Assembly (NCBI RefSeq): GCF_004022705.2
Contig: NZ_RZOY02000002.1
Span: 225,758 to 289,757, forward strand
Direction of reading: 5' to 3'
Length of the DNA: 64,000 nucleotides
From: Mesorhizobium sp. M2D.F.Ca.ET.226.01.1.1
Lineage (GTDB): Bacteria; Pseudomonadota; Alphaproteobacteria; Rhizobiales; Rhizobiaceae
A program made the position numbers and the translations under genes. Below, one piece after another: positions 46,111-55,959 of this stretch. Every line of letters starts with the position of its first letter. Positions within the stretch are counted from its first letter, which is position 1. Below the pieces are notes generated by a model. That model was not told the origin of the DNA. It saw only the letters and a program-made list of their open reading frames with translations, and did not search any database.

Positions 46111-46902
46111 CTAATCGACTGCTTCGAACCTTCTCGCGCTTATCGTCAGCGGACCGATCTGGGTCCCGACTGTGGCGTGGATCGGCGCATATACGCTGGA
46201 TTTGCCGAGCGGTGCAAACGTCACCATCATCCGGCTCCTGTTCTTGAGGAACTCCAGCGCCTTGCGGCCCTTGCGGTAGCCCGCCACAGGCTCGAAGCTC
46301 ATCCTGCAGGTCACCGTGTCACCCTTATAGCCAGGCACCGAGATCGAGCCTTTCGAAGCGTAGGTCAACGTCAGGTTGGCGCGCATTTCGCCGTCATAGA
46401 GTTTGACCGTTCGCCCGCAGACCTTGTCGAGACTGTCGGCGTAGATGACGGTCGCCGCCATCGGATCGAGCACCGACTTCAGGTCACCCGCGCCAAGCGG
46501 CACCCAGGACTTGGGATCGCGCTTTTCCGGTGCCGGAACCACCTTGGTGGAGGTGACATTGCCGTTGCCAAAACGGATATCGACCAGAGAGGCCTTCTTG
46601 CCGGAGGTGTAGTCGGCGCGGAACGCCTGCGGCACCATTTTCTGGCTTGAAATTGTGCCCTTGGAAGAGATTGTCCCGCGTGTATCGTCAAACAGCTTGG
46701 CCAGTCCCGCGGCCGAGACGCTGCCGTCGATCGAGTAGACGCCGTTCTCATAACGGCTGGAAAACGTCGACCTCGCAATCGAAAGGCCAAGAAAGGACAC
46801 CGTATATTCGCCCTTGAAGGATTGCGGGCTGGACGCCGCGAAGCTTGACGCTGGCGCGGTGACGGCAAGCAGGGTGGCGAGTACGTGGGATCGGCAAAGC
46901 AT
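46111..46902 (-). CDS. DUF3108 secreted protein
   Basis: A 263-residue protein. I chose the ATG at 46902, which gives a signal peptide (MLCRSHVLATLLAVTAPASS, cut near FAA). The mature part starts GEYTVSFLGLSIARSTFSSRY, a DUF3108 beta-barrel-like opening, and continues with a calycin-like pattern and a late KNRSRMMVTFAPLG. The family is periplasmic with unknown function. It is divergent from rpmB, an arrangement common in rhizobia. Confidence 0.84.
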   Translation of the reverse strand: MLCRSHVLATLLAVTAPASSFAASSPQSFKGEYTVSFLGLSIARSTFSSRYENGVYSIDGSVSAAGLAKLFDDTRGTISSKGTISSQKMVPQAFRADYTSGKKASLVDIRFGNGNVTSTKVVPAPEKRDPKSWVPLGAGDLKSVLDPMAATVIYADSLDKVCGRTVKLYDGEMRANLTLTYASKGSISVPGYKGDTVTCRMSFEPVAGYRKGRKALEFLKNRSRMMVTFAPLGKSSVYAPIHATVGTQIGPLTISARRFEAVD

Positions 46903-47036
46903 GGCGGGCGGCGAATCCTTGGTTCGTCGGCGGGAAATTGTGGTTTCCAGCCTGGCATATCCCTTCGCAAAGGGCTTATAGAGTGAAATCCGGCCTTTAT
47001 AAGGAGCATGCTCCACGTCCATGCATGTGCCGGAGC

Positions 47037-47065
47037 TTGACGCGTTGGCTAAATGCCACTATGGA
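47037..47065 (+). promoter_or_regulatory. Candidate sigma-70 promoter of rpmB
   Basis: TTGACG (47037-47042), 17 bases, then TATGGA (47060-47065), preceded by GC. The start of transcription would be near 47072, about 90 bases before the rpmB ATG. Of the 258-base gap 46903-47160, the part before 47037 holds the promoter region of DUF3108; I see no other clear feature. Confidence 0.45.
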
Positions 47066-47160
47066 ACGCCAACTTTTCCAAAGGCCGCCTGACCGAGACC
47101 GCGCGCCGCTTGGCGCGGGCAGAATGGTTTGGCAGGTTTAGAAACTGAAGGTTAGTCAAG

Positions 47161-47457
47161 ATGTCCCGCACCTGCGAACTCACTGCCAAGGCAGTTCAGA
47201 CCGGCAACAATGTGAGCCACGCCAACAACAAGACCAAGCGTCGCTTCCTGCCGAACCTGGTCAATGTGACGCTGATTTCCGAAGCGCTGAACCAGAACGT
47301 TCGCCTGCGCATTTCGGCCAACGCGCTGCGTTCGGTCGAGCATCGCGGCGGCCTCGACGCGTTCCTGGTCAAGGCTGACGTCAAGGAACTGTCGCAGCGC
47401 GCTCGCCTGCTGAAGAAGCAGATCGCCAAGAAGCTTGCCGAGCAGTCGGCCGCCTGA
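47161..47457 (+). CDS. rpmB: 50S ribosomal protein L28
   Basis: A 98-residue basic ribosomal protein. [24 protein letters not shown] is the L28 start and TKRRFLPNL the core motif. It binds 23S rRNA in the large subunit. It lacks the Cys4 zinc set of some L28 forms. A leader of about 90 bases precedes it, and a GC-rich hairpin follows. Confidence 0.97.
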   Translation: MSRTCELTAKAVQTGNNVSHANNKTKRRFLPNLVNVTLISEALNQNVRLRISANALRSVEHRGGLDAFLVKADVKELSQRARLLKKQIAKKLAEQSAA

Positions 47458-47486
47458 GCAGCGTTCAGGCGGGGGACGACCGCCTC

Positions 47487-47509
47487 GGGCATCGGCCAGA
47501 CCGGTGCCC
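47487..47509 (+). terminator. GC-rich stem-loop after rpmB
   Basis: GGGCATCGG (47487-47495) pairs with CCGGTGCCC (47501-47509), nine pairs with one G-T, loop CCAGA. There is no U-run after it (GGAATAAG), so full intrinsic termination is uncertain; it may be a 3' stabiliser or partial terminator. Confidence 0.5.
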
Positions 47510-47542
47510 CGGAATAAGAGCGAGCGTCGGCACGGCGCTCGG

Positions 47543-47571
47543 CTGGTTCCATTACCCAGGATAAAAAAATG
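47543..47571 (+). ncRNA. preQ1-I-like riboswitch candidate overlapping the transporter start codon
   Basis: CTGG (47543-47546) pairs with CCAG (47556-47559). The loop TTCCATTAC follows GG, giving GGTTC as in preQ1-I, and after the stem comes GATAAAAAAA, the A-rich linker of that class. The loop CATT (47550-47553) can pair with AATG (47568-47571), which includes the start codon, forming an H-type pseudoknot that would hide it. The regulated gene is a queuosine-precursor transporter, the expected target. Some conserved bases differ from the consensus as I recall it. Confidence 0.5.
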
Positions 47572-48249
47572 AATTTCCTGACGCGATACCTGCCCTTCGT
47601 GGCCGCCATGGCGCTTGTCGTCGTGGCCTCCAACATCCTCGTGCAGTTCCCGATGCAGGGCCAGGTCGGCAGCCTGGCGTTGGCTGACGTGCTCACCTGG
47701 GGCGCCTTCACCTATCCGTTCTCCTTCCTGGTCACCGACCTCGCCAACCGACGCTACGGCCCGGCCGTGGCGCGCAAGGTGGTGTTCGTCGGCTTCATGA
47801 CGGCAGTGATCTGCTCGATCCTGGTCCCGCCCTTCCTGTTTCGTCATGGCCTGATCGAGTTCGAGACAGCCGCCGACCGGCTGGTGCGCATCGCCGCCGC
47901 TTCAGGCGCTGCCTTCCTCACCGCGCAGTTGCTCGATGTCACCGTCTTCAACCGGCTGCGCCGGCAGAGTTGGTGGCGCGCGCCGATTGTCGGCACGCTG
48001 GCCGGCTCGGTGTTCGACACGGTGGTTTTCTTCGGCGTCGCCTTCTCCGCCGCCTTCGCCTTTGTCGGCCCCAATGACGGTTTCGCGCTGGAGACGGCGC
48101 CACTGATGGGCGTGCTGCCGGTCGAGACGATGCGATGGGTGTCCTGGGCGCTTGGCGATCTTTCGGTGAAGCTGATCATTGCCGTGGTAGCGTTGATTCC
48201 CTACCGGCTGCTCGCCGCACGCTGGAGCCAGCCGGCACTAGCGGTCTAA
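47569..48249 (+). CDS. Queuosine precursor transporter (VUT/YhhQ family)
   Basis: A 226-residue inner-membrane protein with about six helices; TWGAFTYPFSFLVTDLANRRYGPAVARKVV is the COG1738 signature. YhhQ imports preQ0/preQ1 for the tRNA base queuosine. It lies after rpmB and has a preQ1-I-like fold over its start codon, which supports the assignment. Confidence 0.9.
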   Translation: MNFLTRYLPFVAAMALVVVASNILVQFPMQGQVGSLALADVLTWGAFTYPFSFLVTDLANRRYGPAVARKVVFVGFMTAVICSILVPPFLFRHGLIEFETAADRLVRIAAASGAAFLTAQLLDVTVFNRLRRQSWWRAPIVGTLAGSVFDTVVFFGVAFSAAFAFVGPNDGFALETAPLMGVLPVETMRWVSWALGDLSVKLIIAVVALIPYRLLAARWSQPALAV

Positions 48250-48278
48250 GCCATGCTTCGAGCGCAGGGAATCAGGCC

Positions 48279-48953
48279 GTGATCCCTTGGGTTCAGCTCG
48301 ACTCAGCCCGCACGCCCGATGGCGGCCAGGAACTTCGCCTGAAGCAGCGCGGCACTGAATTTTCGATCATGCTGGGCACCAATGAGCTGATGAACAGCCG
48401 CCTCAGCGGCTCCGAGGAGGCGCTGGCCAAGCTTTCCTGTGAGCAGATCGCCGGCCGTAAGCAACCAAGGATCCTCATCGGCGGGCTCGGCATGGGCTTC
48501 ACCTTGCGCGCCGCTCTTGCAGCGCTTGGTGAAGATGCCGCCATCACCGTCGCCGAACTCGTCCCCGCGGTCGTCGCTTGGGCGCGCGGCCCGATGTCGA
48601 CGATCTTCGGCGGCTGCCTCGACGATCCCCGTGTCACCATTCGCGAGACCGATGTGGGTCAGCTGATCAGGGCGGAAAAAGCGGCCTGGGACGCCATACT
48701 GCTCGATGTCGACAACGGTCCCGAAGGCATCGTCTACAAGGGCAATGATACGCTCTATGACGCGGCCGGGTTGGCCGCCGCGCGCGCCGCATTGAAGCCA
48801 GGCGGCGTGGTGGCAGTCTGGTCCCAGGGACCGGACAGCGGCTTCACCCGGCGGCTGAAGCAGGCAGGCTTCGCGGTCGAGGAGGTCGCCACGCGCGCCC
48901 ACGGCAAGCGCGGCGCCCGCCACGTGATCTGGATTGCAGCCAAGGGGCTTTGA
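48279..48953 (+). CDS. Spermidine-synthase-like methyltransferase-fold protein
   Basis: A 224-residue Rossmann-fold protein: RILIGGLGMGFTLRAALAAL (nucleotide loop), TVAELVPAVVAWAR, and WDAILLDVDNGPEGIVYKGN before the last strands. It resembles the aminopropyltransferase fold but lacks the N-terminal beta domain and the usual DGE...D catalytic pair, so polyamine synthesis is doubtful. The start is a GTG at 48279 with AGGGA upstream; no ATG fits. It follows the queuosine transporter by 29 bases. Confidence 0.75.
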   Translation: MIPWVQLDSARTPDGGQELRLKQRGTEFSIMLGTNELMNSRLSGSEEALAKLSCEQIAGRKQPRILIGGLGMGFTLRAALAALGEDAAITVAELVPAVVAWARGPMSTIFGGCLDDPRVTIRETDVGQLIRAEKAAWDAILLDVDNGPEGIVYKGNDTLYDAAGLAAARAALKPGGVVAVWSQGPDSGFTRRLKQAGFAVEEVATRAHGKRGARHVIWIAAKGL

Positions 48954-49039
48954 GCCGACAGGATTGCGATCGCCGCTTTACGCTTTGTTACGGCCGATGA
49001 TGCAGGATCGCGAAAACTCTCCAGGGCATCGCCACCAGC

Positions 49040-50815
49040 ATGACCGTGCCAGGCACCGGTTGGAAAAATGATCTCCTGCTTGCGTTGAGCGCCACGCTGG
49101 TGGTGCTGACGATCAACGCGGTTTCCGGTTTTCCGACCCTTCGCGATTATGGCGCCGACAATGACAGCATGCTGCGGCTGGTCGAGGTCCGCGACCTGCT
49201 CGCCGGCCAAAGCTGGTTCGATCTCCATCAATACAGGATGGGCACCGCGGGCGGCTTCGTCATGCACTGGTCGCGGCTGGTGGATACGCCGCTCGTGCTG
49301 ATCATCATGGCCTTCGATGCGCTGGGCGCCAGCACCGCCACCGCCGAGCGGGCCGCACAGATCATCTGGCCGACCTTGCTCTATGGGCTGACCATATTCG
49401 TGCTCATACGCGGCTCGCAGCGCTTCGCCAGCGCCGATGTAGCAATGCCTGCGGTGATCCTTTCCACGGCGGCGCTTTTCTTCCTGGTGATCTACAGCCC
49501 GGGCGTGATCGATCACCATAATGTCCAGCTGCTTTTGACCGCGGCCAGCCTTTGGCTTCTGATGGAAGCGACCTCCTGGCGGCCCGCCGCTCTTCTGTCG
49601 GGCATTTGCGCGGGCCTCACACTCGCCGTCGGCATGGAGACCGCTCCCTATGTGGCGGTGCTCGGCATCTGTGCAGCGGTCCTGTTCATCCTCGACGACA
49701 AGGAGCGTGTCACCGCACGCGGCTTCGGCCTCGGATTTGCCGGCGTCGCCTGCCTGGTCTTCGTGGCGACCATCCGGCCGGCCGACTGGGGCATCGCCCA
49801 ATGCGACGCCTTCTCGTCCTTCCAGTTCGCTATCGCGGCACTTTCCGGCCTCGGCCTCGCGACCGCCGGCATGTTGACCGCATCGACCGCGCGGGCACGG
49901 CTTGCTTCAATGCTGATGTTAGCGGTGGTGGTCGCGGCTGTCGCGATCGTGGTCTTCCCGCAATGCCTGGCGTCGCCCTATGCGGCCATGGACGAGCGTG
50001 TCCGCATTTATTGGCTGAACGACGTGGTCGAAGCGCAGCCCTTCTGGAGCGTTGCGGTCCACCAGCCGAAGCTGATGGCGGCGCGCTACGTGACGCCCTT
50101 CATCGCCATCCTGCTGATCGGCCTGCAACTGCGAAGCCGCCGCCTGCGCCGCGAGGAGATGCTTGCCGCCGTCCTGCTCATCGTCGCCTTCGGCGTCAGC
50201 CTCTGGCAGGTGCGCGGCTCGACCTTCTCCGTCGCCCTCGCCGTGCTGCCGCTCTCGGCCTGGATCGCGAAAATCCGCCTCAGGGCAAGCGCCGCACCGT
50301 CATGGCGCGTCTCCACCGGCATCGTCATGGCATGGCTGGTTTCGCTCAATGCGACCTGGGCCGGAGTCGCTGTGGCGGCGCAGTCCGTGGTCCAGAAGGC
50401 ACCGCAGCGGGTGAATTCCGATGCCGACCATGCCGTGACCTGCGGCAAGCCGGCCGACTTCCGCGATCTTGCCGCTATGCCGGCGACGACGGTGCTTGCC
50501 TCGTCCAATCTCGGCTCGGGAATATTGATGTTTACCAACCACCGGGCGCTGGCCGGCCCTTACCACCGCAATGTCGGCGGCAACCTCGCCATGCTCGACG
50601 CTTTCATGGGAACGCCGGACGCCGCCCGCGCCGTTATCGAGCGCGAGCATGTCGGGCTGATCGCGATCTGCAGCGGCAACACCGAAGAAATATCGCTGGG
50701 GCTGGACGCGCCCAAGGGTCTTGCCGCGGAACTGTTGCGGGGCGACGTGCCGCAATGGCTGGAGCTCGACCGCTCGACCGCCGGAAAACCGATCGAGATC
50801 TACAAGGTTCGTTGA
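49040..50815 (+). CDS. Polytopic membrane protein, GT-C glycosyltransferase-like
   Basis: A 591-residue protein with about ten to twelve hydrophobic helices and a soluble C-terminal part (about 460-591). Soon after the first helix comes a loop GADNDSMLRLVEVRDLLAGQ, with the acidic DND where GT-C enzymes such as oligosaccharyltransferases keep their catalytic Asp; SPGVIDHHNVQLL lies about 150 residues in. The C-terminal region has GILMFTNHRALAGPYHRN. This suggests a lipid-linked sugar transferase, but I do not recognise a named family, so it is inference. AGGGCATC lies upstream. Confidence 0.6.
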   Translation: MTVPGTGWKNDLLLALSATLVVLTINAVSGFPTLRDYGADNDSMLRLVEVRDLLAGQSWFDLHQYRMGTAGGFVMHWSRLVDTPLVLIIMAFDALGASTATAERAAQIIWPTLLYGLTIFVLIRGSQRFASADVAMPAVILSTAALFFLVIYSPGVIDHHNVQLLLTAASLWLLMEATSWRPAALLSGICAGLTLAVGMETAPYVAVLGICAAVLFILDDKERVTARGFGLGFAGVACLVFVATIRPADWGIAQCDAFSSFQFAIAALSGLGLATAGMLTASTARARLASMLMLAVVVAAVAIVVFPQCLASPYAAMDERVRIYWLNDVVEAQPFWSVAVHQPKLMAARYVTPFIAILLIGLQLRSRRLRREEMLAAVLLIVAFGVSLWQVRGSTFSVALAVLPLSAWIAKIRLRASAAPSWRVSTGIVMAWLVSLNATWAGVAVAAQSVVQKAPQRVNSDADHAVTCGKPADFRDLAAMPATTVLASSNLGSGILMFTNHRALAGPYHRNVGGNLAMLDAFMGTPDAARAVIEREHVGLIAICSGNTEEISLGLDAPKGLAAELLRGDVPQWLELDRSTAGKPIEIYKVR

Positions 50816-50981
50816 ATATCGGCCGGCAACGTCGACAATAACGCGCTTCGCAGCGCGCTCGCCTGGAAATTCCGCGGCGCATATGCGCTCTGTGATGCAG
50901 AAAACCGCGACTGCAATCGGCGGATGGATTGTTGCAATCCGGCCTGTGCTTTGGTTAGCATTCCGTCTGGGCAGCGGCATA

Positions 50982-51003
50982 TGCATCCCTGAATTTGGAT
51001 GCA
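50982..51003 (+). other. Stem-loop before the 2OG-oxygenase-like gene
   Basis: TGCATCC (50982-50988) pairs perfectly with GGATGCA (50997-51003) around an eight-base loop, followed by GGGCTTTTAG. It is 27 bases before the next ATG. It may be a weak terminator for the upstream gene or a leader hairpin. The rest of the gap from 50816 shows nothing clear. Confidence 0.35.
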
Positions 51004-51030
51004 GGGCTTTTAGCTTGGGGGAGGACGTCC

Positions 51031-51840
51031 ATGTCAGCCATAGATGGCGCGGCGGCGCCGGCATCAGCCACGCAAGCATTGCAGCACGTCGTCTCCCACA
51101 TGGTGGAAGCCGTGAACCGCGCCGCGTTCGTGGAAACGCCTTTCTGGCACCTGGAAATGACGGATGTTTTCCCGGCGGACCTTTATCTGCGCATGCGCGC
51201 CGCCATGCCCGAGGCGCGTGAATATCGCGCGCTCAAGGGGCGCAACAAAGTGAATATCAAGGCCGACGGCACCGCAACACGGATCAAGATCGACCTCTAC
51301 CCCGAATATATCCGCCATCTGCCGGCTGAGAAACGGGCCATCTGGGCCCTGGTCGGGAAGGCATTGCATGCACCGGACCTGAAAGACGCATTCATGCGCC
51401 GCCTTGCTCCCGGCCTGGAGCGCCGGTTCGGGTCGGACTTCATGAAAGTCGGCATGTATCCGGTGCCTATGCTGACGCGCGACGTGGCAGGCTACAAGAT
51501 CGGTTTCCACACCGACACTGAATGGAAGGGCATCACCGTCCAGTTCTATTTGCCGGAGGACGACTCGATCAACCACGTCGGCACGCGCTTTGCCCAGCGC
51601 AGGCCGGACGGGCGTTTCGAGGATTCGCACAAGATGTCGTTTTCCCCGAATACGGGATACGCCTTTGCGGTCGGGACCGACACCTGGCACGCGGTCGATA
51701 CCGTCGGGCCGGAGGTTCGCACCCGCGACAGCATCCTGCACACCTATTTCGTCGACAACACCGCGTCGCTCAAGATCCGCAACCGAAGCAAGCGCGTGGC
51801 CAATTTCGTGATGAACGAGGTCCGGCACGTCGGCAGGTGA
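51031..51840 (+). CDS. 2-oxoglutarate/Fe(II) oxygenase-like protein
   Basis: A 269-residue cupin-like protein. GFHTDTEWKGITVQFYLPED supplies the HxD pair of the iron site (about residue 155), TDTWHAVDTV the distal His, and VRTRDSILHTYF the 2-oxoglutarate Arg, the order of the 2OG-Fe(II) dioxygenase superfamily. The start at 51031 has a strong GGGGGAGG upstream. The family hydroxylates proteins, sugars or small molecules. It follows the GT-C-like gene by 215 bases; a joint role in glycan modification is possible but inferred. Confidence 0.65.
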   Translation: MSAIDGAAAPASATQALQHVVSHMVEAVNRAAFVETPFWHLEMTDVFPADLYLRMRAAMPEAREYRALKGRNKVNIKADGTATRIKIDLYPEYIRHLPAEKRAIWALVGKALHAPDLKDAFMRRLAPGLERRFGSDFMKVGMYPVPMLTRDVAGYKIGFHTDTEWKGITVQFYLPEDDSINHVGTRFAQRRPDGRFEDSHKMSFSPNTGYAFAVGTDTWHAVDTVGPEVRTRDSILHTYFVDNTASLKIRNRSKRVANFVMNEVRHVGR

Positions 51841-51881
51841 CCTTCCCCCGCCGTGCTTACCGCCGGCAGTTCCGACGAAGG

Positions 51882-52898
51882 TCAATCCTGGTGCAGGATA
51901 AATTCCAGATAGAGGTTGCGCTGCAGGATAGAATGGTTGTCGTCGGAGATCAGCGACACGATCAGCGCGCCGTCGTCGCGCGTCCAGACGTCGAGCCCTT
52001 CCATATTGTCGATCTGGTAGCCTATGTCGGCTTCCATCAGCACCGGCCCGTCAGCGACCGCGCCCTTCTCGACGCTTTCGCCATAGATGCGCCGCAGCCG
52101 CATCTTGACCCCGCGCGCGATGGAAAAACTCCGCTCGAGAAGCAGCAGGTCGCCGTCCGGCAGGAAGGCGCCGTCGGTGATGTCGAAATCGCCGTTGCGC
52201 TTGACCGTGAACACGCCCTTATGCGGCCCTTCGATGATAGCGGCATAGACGTTGCCTGATGTGTCGAGGCTCCTTTCCGAGACCACGACCAGCGCGCCCT
52301 CGTGCTGCCCGTAAGGGTTGGCATGGGTGACTGTCTCGAAGCCGCGGTTCTGGCGCAGCTCTCTCGCGGGAACCAGGTAGTCGAGCTGCCGGATCGGCGC
52401 TTTCATGTTGTCGGGATCGATCTTGAACTGGGCGACGCGGTGGTCGCGCTCGAAGCCGACAGTGGCGATGCCGTCCTTGACCGCAAGCCCTTCCGCGTCA
52501 ATTTCCCATTTCCGGTCGATCGGCTGGCCCGAGGCGTCGACCATCTGCTGCATACGGAAATTCGTCACGCCGGACGGGCGCTTGTTGGCGTCATGTGTGA
52601 TCGTACCGAAGAACCAGAAGCCGGTGTCGGCGACACCGATGAAATCACTGCCCGGCTTCAGGAACCGTAGCGCCGACAGCGCGCCGAAATCGCGCGCCGG
52701 CGAGGTCATCTCCAGCCCGCCGACGAATTCGAGCGGCCCGAACCGCGTCTCGTCATGGCCGGTATGGAACTGGGTGATCGGCCGCGCTGAAATCCCGACG
52801 GCCTCGACCGGAGCGCGCTGGGCGGCCACGGCCGGCGAGACGCAGGCCAGCATGCAGGCGAAAAGCGTCCGCCGCGCACGCCCGCCCGACAAGATCAT
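51882..52898 (-). CDS. Esterase-like (phytase-like) secreted protein
   Basis: A 338-residue protein with a signal peptide ([20 protein letters not shown]). The mature part is a beta-propeller-like domain of the phytase-like/esterase group ([40 protein letters not shown]-like strands, ending [24 protein letters not shown]). The family's true activity is unproven; the name comes from the domain. It overlaps the end of cobT by four bases on the same strand, so it is the last gene of that transcript. Confidence 0.82.
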   Translation of the reverse strand: MILSGGRARRTLFACMLACVSPAVAAQRAPVEAVGISARPITQFHTGHDETRFGPLEFVGGLEMTSPARDFGALSALRFLKPGSDFIGVADTGFWFFGTITHDANKRPSGVTNFRMQQMVDASGQPIDRKWEIDAEGLAVKDGIATVGFERDHRVAQFKIDPDNMKAPIRQLDYLVPARELRQNRGFETVTHANPYGQHEGALVVVSERSLDTSGNVYAAIIEGPHKGVFTVKRNGDFDITDGAFLPDGDLLLLERSFSIARGVKMRLRRIYGESVEKGAVADGPVLMEADIGYQIDNMEGLDVWTRDDGALIVSLISDDNHSILQRNLYLEFILHQD

Positions 52899-54793
52899 CC
52901 GGCGCGCCGCAACCCGCCGCGTCGCGTGTCGCGCGCGCTTTCCTCGGCGAACAGCGAGGCGAGCTGCTCGGTCATGGCGCCGGCCAGTTCCTCGGCATCG
53001 ACGATGGTGACGGCGCGGCGATAATAGCGCGTGACGTCGTGGCCGATGCCGATGGCGAGCAGCTCGACCGGCGAGCGCGTCTCGATCAGCTCGATGACCG
53101 CGCGCAGATGGCGTTCCAGATAATTGCCCGGATTGACCGAGAGTGTGGAGTCGTCGACCGGCGCGCCGTCCGAAATCATCATCAGGATCTTGCGCTGCTC
53201 CGGCCGGCCGATCAGCCGGTTATGCGCCCAAAGCAGCGCCTCCCCGTCGATGTTTTCCTTGAGCAGGCCCTCGCGCATCATCAGCCCGAGATTGCGCCGC
53301 GCGCGACGCCACGGATGATCGGCGGATTTGTAGATGATGTGGCGCAGATCGTTGAGCCGTCCCGGATTCGGCGGCTTGCCGTCCTTCAGCCATTTCTCGC
53401 GCGCCTGCCCGCCTTTCCAGGCGCGGGTGGTGAAGCCGAGGATTTCCACCGAAACACCGCAGCGCTCCAGCGTGCGCGCCAGAATGTCGGCGCAGGTCGC
53501 CGCGACCGTGATCGGCCGTCCGCGCATCGAGCCCGAATTGTCGAGCACCAGCGACACCACTGTGTCGCGGAACTTGGTGTCGCGCTCCTGCTTGAAGGAC
53601 AGCGGCTGCATCGGATCGATGACGACGCGCACCAGGCGAGCCGGATCGAGATAGCCCTCCTCCAGGTCGAAATCCCAGGAGCGGTTCTGCTGCGCCATCA
53701 GCCGGCGCTGCAGGCGGTTGGCCAGCCGTCCGACGACGCCGGAAAGGTTGGCGAGCTGCTTGTCGAGGAAAGCACGCAGCCGATCGAGCTCCTCTTCCTC
53801 GCAAAGATCCTCAGCGCCCACCGTCTCGTCGAAGGCAGTGGTGAAGACCTTATAGTCGATCTCCTTCGGCAGGTTGAGGAACGGATTGTCGCTGCGCTTG
53901 GCCTCACCCGGCGTCTCGGCGTCGGAATCATCCTCGTCCGAGAGGTAGTCGGACGTGGCGTCGGTCGCTTCCGTCTCGGCCGATTCTTCCTCGTCGGCGG
54001 AGGCCTCGGCATCTTCGGACTGCGACTGCTCGGAGCCTGAATCGTCCTCGCCGCCCTCCTCGCTCTGTTCTTCGCCCTGCTGCTCGTTCTCTTCGTTTTC
54101 CTCTGTGTCGTCGGTTTCCTGGTCGTCGCCGAGCTCCTCGGCCATTTCCATGGAAACCAGCATGTCGCGCACGACACGGGCAAAGGCCTGCTGGTCCTCG
54201 AGCTTGGCCGACAGCCCGTCGAGGTCGCCGCTGGCCTTCTCCTCGACCCAGGGCCGCCAGAGATCGACCAGCCGCTCGCCGCTCTTCGGCACGGGCCGCC
54301 CGGTGAGCTTTTCGCGCACGATCAGCGCGATCGCTTCCTCGAGCGGCGCGTCAGCCTTGTCCCTGACGTCGACGAGGTTCGCCTTGGCGTATTTGTCCTC
54401 GAGCATCGAGCCGATATTGTCGGCCACGCCCTGCATAGCGCGGCTGCCGATCGCCTCGACGCGCGCCTGCTCTACGGCATCGAAGATGGACCGCGCGAGC
54501 TTGCCTTCGGGTGCCAGCTTGTTGTGGATGCGTTGATCGTGACAGGCGCGCTTCAGCGCCATGGAATCGCCCAGACCGCGGGTGATCGCGATGTCGTTGC
54601 GGGAAGCCTTCTTCGGCAGCTCGGGCAGGCGGGCGCGGTTGCCGGCCAGCGCCGGCCGGTCCTTGGCGAAACCGACCTCGAGGTCCTTGTCGCCGGCGAC
54701 GGCGCGCATGCACACGGTGACGGCGCGCTTGAAGCTGTCCGCTTCAGACCCGTTCTTCGGCTTGTTGCGCGTGTTGTCGCCCGGACCCGCCAT
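52895..54793 (-). CDS. cobT: Cobaltochelatase subunit CobT
   Basis: A 632-residue protein of the aerobic cobaltochelatase (CobN-CobS-CobT) that puts cobalt into hydrogenobyrinate diamide for vitamin B12. The middle (about 205-300) is a very acidic Glu/Asp/Ser stretch, and the C-terminal VWA domain has an intact [13 protein letters not shown] (about 415) as expected. It follows cobS by 55 bases and the pair forms the ring-shaped motor; cobN is outside the window. It ends with a basic tail. Confidence 0.95.
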   Translation of the reverse strand: MAGPGDNTRNKPKNGSEADSFKRAVTVCMRAVAGDKDLEVGFAKDRPALAGNRARLPELPKKASRNDIAITRGLGDSMALKRACHDQRIHNKLAPEGKLARSIFDAVEQARVEAIGSRAMQGVADNIGSMLEDKYAKANLVDVRDKADAPLEEAIALIVREKLTGRPVPKSGERLVDLWRPWVEEKASGDLDGLSAKLEDQQAFARVVRDMLVSMEMAEELGDDQETDDTEENEENEQQGEEQSEEGGEDDSGSEQSQSEDAEASADEEESAETEATDATSDYLSDEDDSDAETPGEAKRSDNPFLNLPKEIDYKVFTTAFDETVGAEDLCEEEELDRLRAFLDKQLANLSGVVGRLANRLQRRLMAQQNRSWDFDLEEGYLDPARLVRVVIDPMQPLSFKQERDTKFRDTVVSLVLDNSGSMRGRPITVAATCADILARTLERCGVSVEILGFTTRAWKGGQAREKWLKDGKPPNPGRLNDLRHIIYKSADHPWRRARRNLGLMMREGLLKENIDGEALLWAHNRLIGRPEQRKILMMISDGAPVDDSTLSVNPGNYLERHLRAVIELIETRSPVELLAIGIGHDVTRYYRRAVTIVDAEELAGAMTEQLASLFAEESARDTRRGGLRRAG

Positions 54794-54848
54794 TCATCAT
54801 TCCCTGCGCGGTTCATGCCGAAAGGCCTGGGGCCCTTCAGTTGCGCGC

Positions 54849-55835
54849 CTAGCCCAGCACCACGTTGGCGGCGCTTTCCGGCAGATCCTCGCCGAAGGCA
54901 CGCTGGTAGAACTCGGCCACCACCGAACGCTCCAGCTCGTCGCACTTGTTGAGGAAGGTCAGCCGGAACGCCATGCCGATATCGCCGAAGATCTCGGCGT
55001 TCTCGGCCCAGGTGATGACGGTGCGCGGGCTCATCACGGTCGACAGGTCGCCATTGATGAAGGCCGAGCGCGTCATGTCGGCGACGCGCACCATCTTGTT
55101 GACGATGTCCTTGCCCTTGCTGTCGCGATAGTGCTTGGCCTTGGCCAGGACGATGTTCACTTCATTGTCGTGCGGCAGATAGTTGAGCGTGGTGACGATC
55201 GACCAGCGGTCCATCTGCGCCTGGTTGATCTGCTGCGTGCCGTGATAGAGGCCGGTGGTGTCGCCCAAGCCCACCGTGTTGGCAGTGGCGAACAGCCGAA
55301 ACGCCGGGTGCGGGCGGATGACGCGGCTCTGGTCGAGCAGCGTGAGCCGCCCCGATGATTCCAGCACGCGCTGAATGACGAACATCACGTCAGGACGGCC
55401 AGCATCGTATTCGTCGAAGCAGAGGGCCACATTGTGCTGATAGGCCCAGGGCAGGATGCCGTCGCGGAACTCGGTGACCTGCAGGCCTTCCTTGACGACA
55501 ATTGCGTCCTTGCCGACGAGGTCGATACGGCTGACATGGCTGTCGAGGTTGACTCGCACGCAGGGCCAGTTGAGCCGCGCCGCGACCTGCTCGATATGCG
55601 TCGACTTGCCGGTGCCGTGATAGCCCGACACCATGACGCGGCGGTTATAGGCAAAGCCGGCGAGGATCGCGAGCGTCGTCGCGCGGTCGAACAGGTAGTC
55701 GGGATCGATGTCCGGCACATGCTCGGTCGCCGCCGAATAGGCCGGAACGACCATCTTGGAGTCGAAACCGAATTTCTCCTTCACCGACACCGTCGTATCG
55801 GGCAGGTTGGCGATGTCGCGATCGACCTTGTTCAT
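54849..55835 (-). CDS. cobS: Cobaltochelatase subunit CobS
   Basis: A 328-residue AAA+ ATPase of the MoxR type. Walker [10 protein letters not shown], Walker [10 protein letters not shown], sensor NTVGLGDTT. It drives cobalt insertion with CobT. I chose the ATG at 55835 ([15 protein letters not shown]), with GGAGACG upstream; the longer frame to 56285 covers a different gene. Preceded by a stem-loop at 55911-55937. Confidence 0.95.
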   Translation of the reverse strand: MNKVDRDIANLPDTTVSVKEKFGFDSKMVVPAYSAATEHVPDIDPDYLFDRATTLAILAGFAYNRRVMVSGYHGTGKSTHIEQVAARLNWPCVRVNLDSHVSRIDLVGKDAIVVKEGLQVTEFRDGILPWAYQHNVALCFDEYDAGRPDVMFVIQRVLESSGRLTLLDQSRVIRPHPAFRLFATANTVGLGDTTGLYHGTQQINQAQMDRWSIVTTLNYLPHDNEVNIVLAKAKHYRDSKGKDIVNKMVRVADMTRSAFINGDLSTVMSPRTVITWAENAEIFGDIGMAFRLTFLNKCDELERSVVAEFYQRAFGEDLPESAANVVLG

Positions 55836-55910
55836 CTCTATCAACGTCTCCACGGGCGAAACGCCGCGTTTCGCCGGCAATCGATTTTGTCCGGGGGCGG
55901 TCTTAGAGCC

Positions 55911-55937
55911 TTTTCCAACCTTATGAAAGTTGGAAAA
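55911..55937 (-). terminator. Stem-loop between the J-domain gene and cobS
   Basis: TTTTCCAAC (55911-55919) and GTTGGAAAA (55929-55937) form a perfect nine-base inverted repeat with a nine-base loop. In transcript direction (minus) it lies 23 bases after the J-domain stop. The arm ends in A/T pairs; the T-run is inside the stem, so it may work as a bidirectional terminator. Confidence 0.45.
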
Positions 55938-55959
55938 CGACTTGGGACCGTAGGGCCGC

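Noticed and set aside
46950..46970. TGGCAT-N5-TTCGC before rpmB, sigma-54-like
   Set aside because: The -24 and -12 core bases are not both kept (GG-N10-GC spacing and TTGC are missing), and a ribosomal gene is an unlikely target.
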